This document shows, in pieces, positions 7,696 through 16,605 of a stretch of 64,000 nucleotides of DNA (position 1 is its first letter; each line of letters opens with the position of its first letter). The position numbers and the translations under genes were made by a program. Under the pieces are notes generated by a model, which had not been told where the DNA came from, searched no databases, and saw only the letters and a list, made by a program, of their open reading frames with translations. This DNA is from F1-60-MAGs149 sp037133755 (GTDB lineage Bacteria > Actinomycetota > Thermoleophilia > Gaiellales > F1-60-MAGs149). The DNA lies in the NCBI GenBank assembly GCA_037133755.1, contig JBAXNN010000008.1, positions 40,942-104,941 of the forward strand. Direction: 5' to 3'.

Positions 7696-8844
7696 TCAGA
7701 GGCCGATGCGCGCGCCCATCGGCGTCTCGACGAGCGCGAAGGGCGTGTCGGGTGCCATGCGGTCGATGCCGAAAATGTCGGCCTCGGGCCAGGCGGGCTT
7801 GCCTTCGGCGATATCGCCGATCAGCTCGCCCATGATCGGCATGAACTTAAAGGCGTGGCCGCTACAACCGGTCGCAACGGTGATGGCGCCGCGTCGCTCG
7901 ATGAAGTACTCACCATCGGGCGTCATCGTCCACGGACACGATTCGGTCAGGTGCGGCCCGTCCGAGGCGAGGCCCGGTGCGTGGCTGATGACCCAGTCGC
8001 GATTGCACTCCTCTTCGAAGCCGCGATGGGGCCACGCCGCAGCGTCAGGATCCCACGTGTCCTCGCAGCCGTAATCGAGGCCGATCTTGTAGCCCTTGCC
8101 CGGGGTCGGCAGGCCGTAAACGCCGATCTTGTCGGGCGCGTAGAAGTCGACGAGCGAAGGGCGGCGCTGCCACGCGCCGCCACCACGCCAGTACGAGACC
8201 TGGCCGATGGCGGGAGCAAGCGGCAGGCGGATGCCCAGCGGCTCGAGCAGCGTCGTAGCCCACGGACCAACCGCCAGCACGGCGATGTCCGCGTCGATCA
8301 CACGTCGATTCGTCGTCACGCGCACACCGGCTGGGGTCTCATCGACCTCGAGCATGCGCTCCGGGGTCGACAGCTCGGCGCCGGCGCTGCGCGCGGCATC
8401 GGCCATCGCGGCGAGGCCCTTGGCGGCGAACAGCACGCCATCGTCGGGCACAAACGCAGCAGCCTCCTGCGGCCGGTACGACAGTTCTGGAAAGGCGCGC
8501 TGCACGCCATCGGCATCGAGTTCCTCGACGGGCACGCCAGCGTCGCGCATGGCGGCAACCCACGCGGGGACCGGATCGCCCCGCAACACCAGGCCCACGT
8601 GGTCGAGCAGCTGCTCACCCGACAGCGCCTCGAGCTCGCGCCATTTATCGAGCGCCTTGCGAGCCAACACGATGTCTCCGGGGCGCTCGTGCGCCAGGCG
8701 GAAGATGCGGGTAGCACCCGCCGACGAGCCCGCGGGGGCCGAGATGCCGTGGCGATCGATACCGATCACCTCGTGGCCGCGCTCGGCGAGCGCACGCGCC
8801 GTCGGCAGCCCCATCACGCCCAGCCCGACCACGACGGCCTTCAT
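7696..8844 (-). CDS. Monomeric sarcosine oxidase / N-methyltryptophan oxidase-like flavoprotein
   Basis: A 382-residue flavin amine oxidase of the MSOX/SolA type, which oxidatively demethylates N-methyl amino acids to formaldehyde, H2O2 and the free amine. The dinucleotide-binding motif VGLGVMGLPTA is at residues 6-16. The segment SCPWTMTPDGEYF (302-314) matches the region in MSOX that carries the Cys covalently bound to FAD, and Cys303 is in the right place. GCSGHAFKFMP follows as in the family. The ATG at 8844 puts the Rossmann motif at the very N-terminus. It is four bases downstream of the next flavin oxidoreductase gene, so the two are probably one transcript. The substrate is inferred as sarcosine or a related N-methyl amino acid. 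Confidence 0.85.
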   Translation of the reverse strand: MKAVVVGLGVMGLPTARALAERGHEVIGIDRHGISAPAGSSAGATRIFRLAHERPGDIVLARKALDKWRELEALSGEQLLDHVGLVLRGDPVPAWVAAMRDAGVPVEELDADGVQRAFPELSYRPQEAAAFVPDDGVLFAAKGLAAMADAARSAGAELSTPERMLEVDETPAGVRVTTNRRVIDADIAVLAVGPWATTLLEPLGIRLPLAPAIGQVSYWRGGGAWQRRPSLVDFYAPDKIGVYGLPTPGKGYKIGLDYGCEDTWDPDAAAWPHRGFEEECNRDWVISHAPGLASDGPHLTESCPWTMTPDGEYFIERRGAITVATGCSGHAFKFMPIMGELIGDIAEGKPAWPEADIFGIDRMAPDTPFALVETPMGARIGL

Positions 8845-8848
8845 CGAT

Positions 8849-10084
8849 TCAGACCTTCGCCGCGACAGTGGCGGCGATGACGAGATCAGCGGCGCGGCGG
8901 CCAGAGCGCAGCGCGCCGTCGATCGAGGCGTTCTCGGTGCCGTCGCCCGAGAGGATGACCTTGTCGCGCAGCCAGCGCACGCCACTCGACAGCGACCCCG
9001 GCGGCTGCGCGTGCTGCGCCCACTCGATGCGATCCACGCGCAGGAGGCGCCACGTGTGCACGCGGCTGCCAAACCAGGGAGTTAGCTGCGCACGCGCCGC
9101 GGCGTCAAGCGCCGCATCGTCCCCGGCGGGCAGACCCACGCACGAGGCGGCAATCAGCGCCTGACCGGCCGGCGCGTACGACGGCGCGACGGCGCTCATC
9201 ACGGCGACGTTGTTGACCGGTCCGGTGCCATCACCATCGAGCACGATGCGCTTGCCCGCGGGGGCTTCGACGGCGGCGTACCAGAGGCACGTCGAGCCGC
9301 GCGGCTCGGGCGCCGGAATGCCGGCAAGCGCGCAGGCATCGACGGTGCCAGCGGCGATCACCACAGCGTGCTTGGCCTTCAGCGTCTTGCCGGAGGCGAG
9401 CGTGACGCTGGCCTTGCCGACCTTGGTGACGCGCTCGTGTAGGTGAATGCTGCCCCCTGGCAGGCGTGCGGCAAGCTGGTCGGCGATCGCGCCCATGCCG
9501 CGTGCTGGCACGACCGTGCGGCCGGAGGCCATCTGGCTGAAGACCTGGTCGATCAGATGGCTCGAGACGTTGAGCTCGGGATCGAGGAACACGCCGCGGT
9601 AGAGCGGGCGCAGCAGACGCTCGCGGACCGACTCGGAGAAGCCGAGATCGCGCAGGCGCTGGTCTGCTGTGGTCTCCGGTGCCGTTGCGGTGGCGAGTGG
9701 CTTGGCCTGCAGCAGCCACGTGGCTGCCGCCTTGATGTCTGCTGGGCCGCCGATACCGGCCTTGACGGCCTGCGGCACAGAACGCGGATCGCGCAGCGGA
9801 TGGCCGATCGTCCGCATGCGGCCGTCCCACCAGATGTCGGCGCCAGGCTGGAAGGCCTTCAGGTCGAGGGCGTCGAGATCGAGCGCGCGCTTGGCCTCGG
9901 GGTACCCGTCAAACAGCACCTGGAAGCCGCGGTCGAGCAGAAAGCCGTCGACGTGGTCGGTACGGACGCGGCCACCGACGCCATCGGACGCCTCCACGAC
10001 TTCGACGTCGATGCCGTGCTCGCGCAGCAGCGCCGCGCAGTTGAGCCCGGCGAGTCCTGCTCCGATGACGACGACGTCGGCCAT
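8849..10084 (-). CDS. FAD-dependent oxidoreductase, amine oxidase / phytoene desaturase-like
   Basis: A 411-residue flavoprotein with an N-terminal FAD-binding motif VVIGAGLAGLNCAALL, the conserved GGRVRTD segment of the flavin-containing amine oxidase superfamily at about 38-44, and a C-terminal FAD-closing segment LSGDGTENASIDGALRSGR. Such proteins oxidise amines or desaturate isoprenoids; which one applies here cannot be decided from sequence. It precedes the sarcosine-oxidase-like gene by four bases and is divergent from the Fpg/Nei gene, with a 56-base intergenic region. The linkage to a second amine oxidase slightly favours an amine substrate. Confidence 0.8.
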   Translation of the reverse strand: MADVVVIGAGLAGLNCAALLREHGIDVEVVEASDGVGGRVRTDHVDGFLLDRGFQVLFDGYPEAKRALDLDALDLKAFQPGADIWWDGRMRTIGHPLRDPRSVPQAVKAGIGGPADIKAAATWLLQAKPLATATAPETTADQRLRDLGFSESVRERLLRPLYRGVFLDPELNVSSHLIDQVFSQMASGRTVVPARGMGAIADQLAARLPGGSIHLHERVTKVGKASVTLASGKTLKAKHAVVIAAGTVDACALAGIPAPEPRGSTCLWYAAVEAPAGKRIVLDGDGTGPVNNVAVMSAVAPSYAPAGQALIAASCVGLPAGDDAALDAAARAQLTPWFGSRVHTWRLLRVDRIEWAQHAQPPGSLSSGVRWLRDKVILSGDGTENASIDGALRSGRRAADLVIAATVAAKV

Positions 10085-10140
10085 GCCGGAAAGGGTGCCA
10101 TGACTCGCGCCGCCGCGGGGCGCAGCGCGAAAGACCGGAC

Positions 10141-10905
10141 ATGCCGGAACTCCCCGAAGCCGAGAAGGCGCGCCGCACGCTCGAGCGGCTCTGCGTTGGG
10201 CTGCGTATCGCTGCCGTCGAGGACAGCGATACGTGGGTCTGCCGCCCGCACGCTCCCGGCGAGCTCAACGAGGCGCTGCGCGGCTCGATCGTCACCGCCG
10301 CCTGCCGCCACGGCAAGTTCCTCTGGCTCGAGACCGACACCGGCCACGAGCTCGGACTGCACCTGGGGATGGGCGGCTCGATCCGCGCCGCGCAGGAGGT
10401 CGCGCCACGCGGCTGGGACCGTGTCGCACTGGTCTTCGAGGACGAGTCGCGCGTGGCGCTCCGTGACAAGCGGCGCCTCTCGCGCGCACACCTTGGTGCT
10501 GGCATCGACCACCTCGGTCCCGACGCGCTGACGATCACACCGAAGGCCTTTCGCGAACGCGTCGGCACGGGGCGTGCGCCGATCAAGGCGCGCATCCTCG
10601 ATCAGGCCGTCCTCGCCGGCGTGGGCAACCTGCTCGCCGACGAGGCGCTCTTTGATGCGCAGATCGATCCGCGCCGTCCGGCCGGATCGCTCTCCGCCGA
10701 CGAGCTCGACCAGCTACGGTCGTCGCTCCGGTTCGCGATGCGCGAGGCGCTCAAGTCGACCGGTGGCTCGGGCCGAGGACGCTTTGCACGGGCGCGACGC
10801 GGTGCGCAGTGTCCGCGCTGCGGCTGCGCGCTCGAGCGCGCGACGGTTGGTGGGCGCACCACGTGGTGGTGCCCCGACGAGCAGGTCGCCGAGCCCACCG
10901 CATGA
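10141..10905 (+). CDS. Fpg/Nei-family DNA glycosylase
   Basis: A 254-residue base-excision-repair enzyme. The mature N-terminus begins Pro-Glu-Leu-Pro-Glu, which supplies the catalytic proline of formamidopyrimidine-DNA glycosylases. The helix-two-turn-helix segment LAGVGNLLADEALF is present, as is a C-terminal zinc-finger-like region. In that region the usual four cysteines are not complete: CPRC is followed by WWCPDEQ where CPxC is expected, so the last zinc ligand appears to be missing. The stop overlaps the start of the photolyase gene (ATGA), forming a two-gene repair unit. Whether it prefers oxidised purines (Fpg) or pyrimidines (Nei) is not clear. Confidence 0.85.
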   Translation: MPELPEAEKARRTLERLCVGLRIAAVEDSDTWVCRPHAPGELNEALRGSIVTAACRHGKFLWLETDTGHELGLHLGMGGSIRAAQEVAPRGWDRVALVFEDESRVALRDKRRLSRAHLGAGIDHLGPDALTITPKAFRERVGTGRAPIKARILDQAVLAGVGNLLADEALFDAQIDPRRPAGSLSADELDQLRSSLRFAMREALKSTGGSGRGRFARARRGAQCPRCGCALERATVGGRTTWWCPDEQVAEPTA

Positions 10906-12452
10906 CACGAGTCGTCTGGATTCAGGGCACGCAGCTGACGTTGGCAAACAGCGCGCTCGCCGTGGCCGACCGCGCGACCGATCGAGTCCTGCTCGTGGAG
11001 TCGCTGCCGCACATCGCCCGCGGACGGCTGCACCGCCACAAGGTCGCGCTGGTCCTCACCGCCCTGCGGCGCTTCGCCGAAGAGCTGCGCGCCGACGGGT
11101 GGCAGGTCGACGAGTGCCGCCTCGAGCGGGGACTCGCCTTCGACGCGGCGATCGCCGAGCAGGTGCGCGCGCACGATGCGACCGAGGTCGTGACGATGGC
11201 GCCGTGTGGGTGGCAGGCGCAGGCTGCGCTGCCACGACTCGAGGCCACCGTCGGTGTGCCCGTGCGCGTCACCGACGACACGCAGTTTCTCTGCAGTCGC
11301 GAGGCCTTCGCGGACTGGGCGGGCACACGGCGCCGGCTGCGCATGCAGGAGTTCTACGCGTGGATGCGCCGCACCCACGCCGTCTTGATGGACGGCGACC
11401 AACCCGCCGGTGGCCAATGGTCATACGACCCCGATAACCGCGAGACGTTCGCCGCGTGGAAGCGGAGCGGCGAGCGCGAGCACCCCACGCCGCCACCCGC
11501 GATCGATCGCGACGACCCGGTTCTGATGACCGTCCAGGCCGACATCGACCGCCTGCTGCCTGGCCTGCCCGGGCGGGCGGAGGACTTCTGGCTGCCCACG
11601 ACGCGAGCCGAGAGCGAGCAGTGGCTCGCCGACTTCATCGAGCACCGACTCGCGGGCTTCGGACCCTACGAGGACGTCAGCGATCCAGCCGACCCGTGGC
11701 TGCGGCACGCCACGATCGCGCCGCTGCTCAACATCGGGCTGCTTGAGCCACTCGCGTGCATTCGCGCTGCCGAAGCGGCCTGGCGGGACGGTCGCGTGCC
11801 TCTGGCCTCGGCCGAGGGCTTCATCCGCCAGGTGCTCGGCTGGCGCGAGTACGTCAACGGCATCTACTGGCGCGAGATGCCCGACTACGCCGCACGCAAC
11901 GAGCTGGCGGCATACGGGCCGGTACCGCCGGCGCTGACGGGCGAGGCCCGCACCGAGCTGGCCTGCGTGCAGCACGTCGCCGACGTCGTCGACCGCTACG
12001 CGTGGACGCACCACATCGATCGCCTGATGGTGCTCGGCAACCTCATGCTTCTGCTCGGCACCGAGCCACAGGCTGCCAACGCATGGTTCCGCGAGCGCTT
12101 CGCCGATGGCTACGACTGGGTGATGCAGGCGAACGTGACGGGTATGGCGCTGCACGCCGATGGCGGTCTGATGGCGACAAAGCCCTACGCCGCCGGTGGC
12201 GCGTACCTCAAGCGCATGACCGGTCATTGCAACGGGTGCCGGTTCGATCCGCGCAAGCGCACCGGCGATGACGCCTGCCCGTTCACCACGCTCTACTGGG
12301 ACTTCACCGCCCGGCACCACGCGCGCCTCGTCGCCAACCCCCGCACGGCACAGGCGGCACGTGGTTGGGAGCGGTTTGCCGACGACGAGCAGGCTGCCAT
12401 CCGTGCCCGTGCCGCGACCGTTGCGCAGGGGATCGTCGCCGGCACGTTGTGA
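10902..12452 (+). CDS. phrB: Iron-sulfur bacterial cryptochrome / (6-4) photolyase (PhrB-like)
   Basis: A 516-residue protein of the FeS-BCP group (deoxyribodipyrimidine photolyase-related), which uses FAD and a [4Fe-4S] cluster and repairs (6-4) photoproducts in light. Four cysteines at 355, 443, 446 and 459 have the same spacing (88, 3, 13) that I recall for Cys350, 438, 441 and 454 of Agrobacterium PhrB. The paired histidines at 370-371 fall where the catalytic-pocket histidines of PhrB lie. The ATG at 10902 overlaps the stop of the glycosylase gene, so the two repair enzymes are translationally coupled; a longer upstream open frame is an extension through that gene in another frame. A photosensory role is an alternative. 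Confidence 0.88.
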   Translation: MTRVVWIQGTQLTLANSALAVADRATDRVLLVESLPHIARGRLHRHKVALVLTALRRFAEELRADGWQVDECRLERGLAFDAAIAEQVRAHDATEVVTMAPCGWQAQAALPRLEATVGVPVRVTDDTQFLCSREAFADWAGTRRRLRMQEFYAWMRRTHAVLMDGDQPAGGQWSYDPDNRETFAAWKRSGEREHPTPPPAIDRDDPVLMTVQADIDRLLPGLPGRAEDFWLPTTRAESEQWLADFIEHRLAGFGPYEDVSDPADPWLRHATIAPLLNIGLLEPLACIRAAEAAWRDGRVPLASAEGFIRQVLGWREYVNGIYWREMPDYAARNELAAYGPVPPALTGEARTELACVQHVADVVDRYAWTHHIDRLMVLGNLMLLLGTEPQAANAWFRERFADGYDWVMQANVTGMALHADGGLMATKPYAAGGAYLKRMTGHCNGCRFDPRKRTGDDACPFTTLYWDFTARHHARLVANPRTAQAARGWERFADDEQAAIRARAATVAQGIVAGTL

Positions 12453-12462
12453 GAAGCGGCGT

Positions 12463-13023
12463 ATGCTCTCCCGCATGGAGGGCTCGCTGCAAGGTCGGCT
12501 GTTGATTGCCACGCCGACGCTCGGCGATCCGAACTTCGCCGGTTCCGTCGTGCTGATCGCCGAGCACGACGAGCAGGGCGCGATGGGTCTGGTGCTCAAT
12601 CGCCCGCTCGACGTCACGGTTGCCGAGGCTGTCCCGATGCTGAGTGGCTTCGTCAGTGCGGCTGAGCCCGTGCACCAAGGTGGCCCCGTGCAGCCCGAGG
12701 CCGTGATGGCGCTCGGCGACTTCGTCGATGGCAACCGCTCCGCCGCGATCGCGTTCGGCACCGTTGGGTTCCTGCCCGCCGATGCCGACGAGACGCTCGA
12801 CCCCGCGACCGTCATTCGAGCCCGCGTCTTCGCCGGCTACGCCGGGTGGGGCGCCGGGCAGTTGGAAAGCGAGCTCGACGAAGAGGCGTGGGTCGTCATC
12901 CCCGCCCACATCGATGACTGCTTCACCGAGCGCCCGGAGGAGCTGTGGAAGCAGGCGCTGCGCCGCCACGGCGGACACCTTGCGATGTTCTCGCTGCAGC
13001 CGGAAGATCCGTCGCTGAATTGA
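12463..13023 (+). CDS. YqgE/AlgH-family protein (DUF179)
   Basis: A 186-residue protein of the widespread YqgE/AlgH family. The family N-terminal signature GRLLIATPTLGDPNFAGSV is present, followed by VVLIAEHDEQGAMGLVLNRPL-like sequence (read in two parts) and the GYAGWGAGQLESEL motif near the middle. The biochemical function of the family is not established. The ATG at 12463 has GAGAAG six bases upstream; a second ATG at 12475 is possible but lacks a ribosome site. Its stop overlaps a TTG start of the MFS gene. Confidence 0.85.
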   Translation: MLSRMEGSLQGRLLIATPTLGDPNFAGSVVLIAEHDEQGAMGLVLNRPLDVTVAEAVPMLSGFVSAAEPVHQGGPVQPEAVMALGDFVDGNRSAAIAFGTVGFLPADADETLDPATVIRARVFAGYAGWGAGQLESELDEEAWVVIPAHIDDCFTERPEELWKQALRRHGGHLAMFSLQPEDPSLN

Positions 13024-14282
13024 GTATCGAGACCAGCAGCAAGCCGCACATCCCACGGCGCATCTCGCAGTGGACGCTACGCCTCGCCTGTGGACAGGCT
13101 GCGACGAGCGCCGCGATCCCCCTCAACGCGAGCGTCGGTGCGGTCGCCACGGCCGAGCTTTCGCACCACGCGAGCATGGCCGGGACAAGCGTCGGCGTGG
13201 CGATGCTGTCGAGCGTTACCGCGTTGTTCGTCGCGGGTCGCGTGAGCGATCGTCACGGCCGACGCCCGGTCCTGATGGGCGGACTCACTCTGCTCACCGT
13301 CGGTGCGATTCTCTGTGCGTTCGCGATCTTCACCTCGTCGTACTGGCTGCTCGTCGCCGGTACCATCCTGTTCGGCTGCGGCCAGGGGCCGGCGATGATG
13401 CACCGCGCCGCGGCTGCCGACCTCTACCCCATCGAGCAGCGCGCACACGGGGTTGGTCTCGTCGCCTCGGCGGGCGCAATCGGCAGCATCATCGGCCCGC
13501 TCCTTGGCTCTGGCCTCGTCCTCATCGCGGTCGCGTTTGGCATCAAGGAGGCCGCTGCACCTTGGTTTCTCGTGCCGCTCACGGCGATTCCGGCAATCCT
13601 CCTCGTGCGGAGCATCACCGTCGATCCGCGCGACGTCGCTCAACATCTCGACGAGTACTTTCCCGGCGCACCACCCGAGCCCGAGCACGGCGAGCCGCGG
13701 TCGCGTCGCGAGCTGCTGGCCCTGAGACCCGCGCGCGCCGCCGTCACCTCGGCCGCACTGATTCAGGCGGCGATGGTCGGCGTCATGGGCGTCACCGCCG
13801 TCGTGCTGCACCGCGGCGGCATGAGCACCGCCGTCGTCGGGCTCTTCATCTCGGCCCACTTCCTCGGCATGTTCGGCCTCGCTGCCCCGCTGGGCAAACT
13901 CACGGACCGCATGGGGCGACGGCGGATGGTGCTCACCGGCGTCATCGTCACCGGTGTCGGCGCGGTCGGCACGTCGTTGCTCGGCAGCAGCGTCTTCATC
14001 CTGCCGTTCTTCTTCCTGCTCGGCCTGGGCTGGTGCGCCTCGTGGGTAGCTGGCACGACGATCCTCGCCGACGTCACCACGCCGCAGGAGCGCGGCCGGC
14101 TGACGGCATCGAACGACCAGATCGTGGCCCTGTGCGGCGCCACGGCGGTGATCAGCGCCGGGTTCGTGCTCGACCGCTTCGGGTTCCCCGCCGTGGGCCT
14201 CAGCCTGACTGCGCTCCTCGCGCTCGGCCTGATACCGATGCTGCGGCTGAAGGAGCCGCAGATCGGCGTCTACGCAGATTGA
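13020..14282 (+). CDS. MFS transporter
   Basis: A 420-residue major facilitator protein with about twelve hydrophobic helices in two halves separated by a hydrophilic loop (around residues 200-230). The loop motif GRVSDRHGRRPVL after helix 2 and GKLTDRMGRRRMV at the matching place in the second half are classic MFS signatures. The only start that gives a complete N-terminus is TTG at 13020, which overlaps the stop of the YqgE/AlgH gene (TTGA). The ABC transporter operon follows 34 bases later on the same strand. Its cargo is unknown; helix content and motifs suggest a small-molecule exporter or importer of the sugar/drug class. Confidence 0.85.
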   Translation: MSIETSSKPHIPRRISQWTLRLACGQAATSAAIPLNASVGAVATAELSHHASMAGTSVGVAMLSSVTALFVAGRVSDRHGRRPVLMGGLTLLTVGAILCAFAIFTSSYWLLVAGTILFGCGQGPAMMHRAAAADLYPIEQRAHGVGLVASAGAIGSIIGPLLGSGLVLIAVAFGIKEAAAPWFLVPLTAIPAILLVRSITVDPRDVAQHLDEYFPGAPPEPEHGEPRSRRELLALRPARAAVTSAALIQAAMVGVMGVTAVVLHRGGMSTAVVGLFISAHFLGMFGLAAPLGKLTDRMGRRRMVLTGVIVTGVGAVGTSLLGSSVFILPFFFLLGLGWCASWVAGTTILADVTTPQERGRLTASNDQIVALCGATAVISAGFVLDRFGFPAVGLSLTALLALGLIPMLRLKEPQIGVYAD

Positions 14283-14316
14283 CCAGGCCGTCGAACCCCG
14301 GCACACTCTGCGCATC

Positions 14317-15348
14317 GTGAGCACGGAGAATGCAGTCACCCTTGAGGACCTGACGAAGCGCTTCGGCGCCGTCACCGCAGTCGACGACATCAGCTTGTCG
14401 ATCGCTGCCGGCGAGTTCTTCACGCTCCTCGGCCCTTCGGGCTCGGGCAAGACGACGACGCTGCGCATGATCGCTGGCTTCGACCAGCCGACGGCCGGCC
14501 GTGTCCTGCTCCACGGCGAGGACGTGACGGAGCTGCCGCCGTTCGACCGCGACACCAACACCGTCTTCCAGGACTACGCGCTCTTCCCGCACATGAGCGT
14601 GCGCGACAACGTTGCCTATGGCCTCAAGGTGCGTGGTACATCGAAGAACGAACGACGCACTGCCGCCGAGGAGGCGCTTGAGCACGTGCGCCTCGGCGGC
14701 TACGGCGACCGCAAGCCGTCGCAGCTCTCCGGTGGCCAGCGGCAACGCGTCGCGCTCGCTCGCGCACTCGTGCTGCGCCCCAGCGTGCTGCTCCTCGACG
14801 AACCGCTCGGCGCGTTGGATCAGCAGCTGCGCGAGGAGATGCAACTCGAACTGAAGTCGCTTCAGCGCGACGTCGGGATCACGTTCATCCTCGTCACGCA
14901 CGATCAGGGCGAGGCGCTGGCGATGAGCGACCGCATCGCGATCTTCGATCAGGGCCGCATCGTTCAGACCGGCACGCCGCGCGAGGTCTATGACCAGCCG
15001 ATGACGCGCTTCGTCGCGGACTTCGTCGGCGCAGCGAACATCCTGTCGGGCGCTTTGGCTGAGCAACTGCTCGGTCATGCCGGCACCTGCACGATCCGCG
15101 CGGAGCACATCACGCTTGGCGCCGGTGACGGCATCCAACTCGAGGGCACGGTTCGCGAGGTGGCCTTCATGGGCGCCTCCACCCGCATTCTCGTCGACGT
15201 GGCCGGCGGCGAGACCGTGATGATCGACCGGCCCAGCACGGAGACCGCCGAACCGCTTCGGCTTGGCGATCGCACCACGCTCGTGATCGATCGTTCGCGC
15301 ATCCGCGAACTGGACAACGCACACGCACCACAAGGGGAGGACCAATGA
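14317..15348 (+). CDS. ABC transporter ATPase, PotA-like
   Basis: A 343-residue cytoplasmic ATPase. It has Walker A GPSGSGKTT, the ABC signature LSGGQRQRVALARAL, Walker B VLLLDEP and the switch histidine in VTHDQGEA. The C-terminal third is a TOBE-type regulatory domain. Together with the following genes it is the energy-coupling part of a spermidine/putrescine-type importer. It begins with GTG and its 3' end overlaps the ATG of the binding-protein gene by four bases, so the operon order is ATPase, binding protein, permease, permease. Confidence 0.92.
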   Translation: MSTENAVTLEDLTKRFGAVTAVDDISLSIAAGEFFTLLGPSGSGKTTTLRMIAGFDQPTAGRVLLHGEDVTELPPFDRDTNTVFQDYALFPHMSVRDNVAYGLKVRGTSKNERRTAAEEALEHVRLGGYGDRKPSQLSGGQRQRVALARALVLRPSVLLLDEPLGALDQQLREEMQLELKSLQRDVGITFILVTHDQGEALAMSDRIAIFDQGRIVQTGTPREVYDQPMTRFVADFVGAANILSGALAEQLLGHAGTCTIRAEHITLGAGDGIQLEGTVREVAFMGASTRILVDVAGGETVMIDRPSTETAEPLRLGDRTTLVIDRSRIRELDNAHAPQGEDQ

Positions 15349-16550
15349 GGAAACTGATCGCACTGATCACGATCGCCCTGGTCGCCGCAGTCGCGGCAGC
15401 CTGCGGCGGCTCGTCGAGCTCGTCGTCGAGCGGTGGCGGAGACGCCAACGCCGGGCAGTTCACGGCACCAGACGTGCCGATGCAGGACAAGCTCGGTGCC
15501 GGCGAGGGCGCGCTCAACCTGATCGCCTGGGCCGGCTATGTCGAGGACGGCTCGACCGACCCGGCAGTCGACTGGGTCACGCCGTTCGAGAAGAAGACGG
15601 GGTGCCAGGTCAGCACGAAGACGGCCAACACCTCGGACGAGATGGTCACGCTGATGAAGACGGGCGAGTACGACGGCGTGTCCGCCTCGGGCGACGCGAC
15701 GCTGCGCCTGATCGCCGCCGGCGATGTGGCTCCTGTCAACACCGACCTGGTGCCGAGCTACGCGGACATCTTCCCGGACCTGAAGATGCAGTCGTTCAAC
15801 TCCGTCAACGGTGTTGCGTACGGCATCCCGCACGGCCGCGGCGCCAACATCCTGATGTCGTTGCCGGGCGTTGTGAAGCCCGCACCGACCAGCTGGAGCG
15901 TCGTCTTCGACGAGAACAGCCCGTACAAGGGCAAGGTCACGGCCTACGACAGCCCGACCTACATCGCCGACGCGGCGCTGTACCTGATGAAGACCCAGCC
16001 CGACCTCGGGATCACCAACCCGTACGAGCTGGACGACAAGCAGTTCCAGGCCGCGATCGACCTGCTCAAGAAGCAGCGCACGATCATCGGCGAGTACTGG
16101 TCCGACTACACCAAGGAGCAGGCGGCGTTCACGTCCGGCGACTCCGTGGTCGGCACCTCGTGGCAGGTGATCGCGAACCTGCTCGATGCCGACGGCGTCA
16201 AGGTCGACACCACGGTGCCCGAGGAGGGCGCGACCGGGTGGTCCGACACGTGGATGATCGCCACCAAGGCGAAGAACCCCAACTGCATGTACATGTGGAT
16301 GGACTGGATCGCCTCGCCTGAGGCGAATGCGCAGGTCGCGGAGTGGTTCGGCGAGGCGCCGTCCAACGCGAAGGCCTGTGATCTGACGAGCGACAAGGCG
16401 TTCTGCGACACGTACCACGCGGGAGACACGGCGTACTGGAAGAACGTGTACTTCTGGACGACGCCGATCGCCCAGTGCGGTGATGATCGCGGGGCGGTCT
16501 GTAAGGACTACTCCGCTTGGGTCCAAGGTTGGACCGAGGTGAAGGGCTAG
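15345..16550 (+). CDS. Spermidine/putrescine-type substrate-binding lipoprotein
   Basis: A 401-residue extracellular binding protein of the PotD / SBP_bac_8 class. The N-terminus is a lipoprotein signal ending AAAC with the modified Cys at position 20, followed by a Ser/Gly linker to about 35. The body includes the typical PotD-like stretches NLIAWAGYVEDG and PTYIADAALYL. It delivers a cationic or zwitterionic amine (polyamine, betaine or similar) to the two permeases encoded downstream; the exact ligand is not determined by sequence. A strong hairpin follows the stop, which may stabilise this part of the mRNA relative to the permeases. Confidence 0.9.
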   Translation: MRKLIALITIALVAAVAAACGGSSSSSSSGGGDANAGQFTAPDVPMQDKLGAGEGALNLIAWAGYVEDGSTDPAVDWVTPFEKKTGCQVSTKTANTSDEMVTLMKTGEYDGVSASGDATLRLIAAGDVAPVNTDLVPSYADIFPDLKMQSFNSVNGVAYGIPHGRGANILMSLPGVVKPAPTSWSVVFDENSPYKGKVTAYDSPTYIADAALYLMKTQPDLGITNPYELDDKQFQAAIDLLKKQRTIIGEYWSDYTKEQAAFTSGDSVVGTSWQVIANLLDADGVKVDTTVPEEGATGWSDTWMIATKAKNPNCMYMWMDWIASPEANAQVAEWFGEAPSNAKACDLTSDKAFCDTYHAGDTAYWKNVYFWTTPIAQCGDDRGAVCKDYSAWVQGWTEVKG

Positions 16551-16560
16551 AAGCGCGCCT

Positions 16561-16589
16561 CCGCCCGCCGGGTTGATCCCGGCGGGCGG
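16561..16589 (+). terminator. Intra-operon hairpin after the binding-protein gene
   Basis: Perfect 12-base-pair stem (CCGCCCGCCGGG pairing with CCCGGCGGGCGG) with loop TTGAT. There is no T tract, so it is more likely a 3'-end-stabilising or partially terminating hairpin that raises binding-protein expression over the permeases than a full terminator. An in-frame TTG lies in the loop and is rejected as the start of the next gene for that reason. Confidence 0.7.
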
Positions 16590-16605
16590 AACCGCCGCCC
16601 GTCCG

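Noticed and set aside
16573..16605. TTG start for the first permease
   Set aside because: It lies inside the loop and stem of a perfect hairpin with no ribosome site; the ATG at 16606 fits the family N-terminus.
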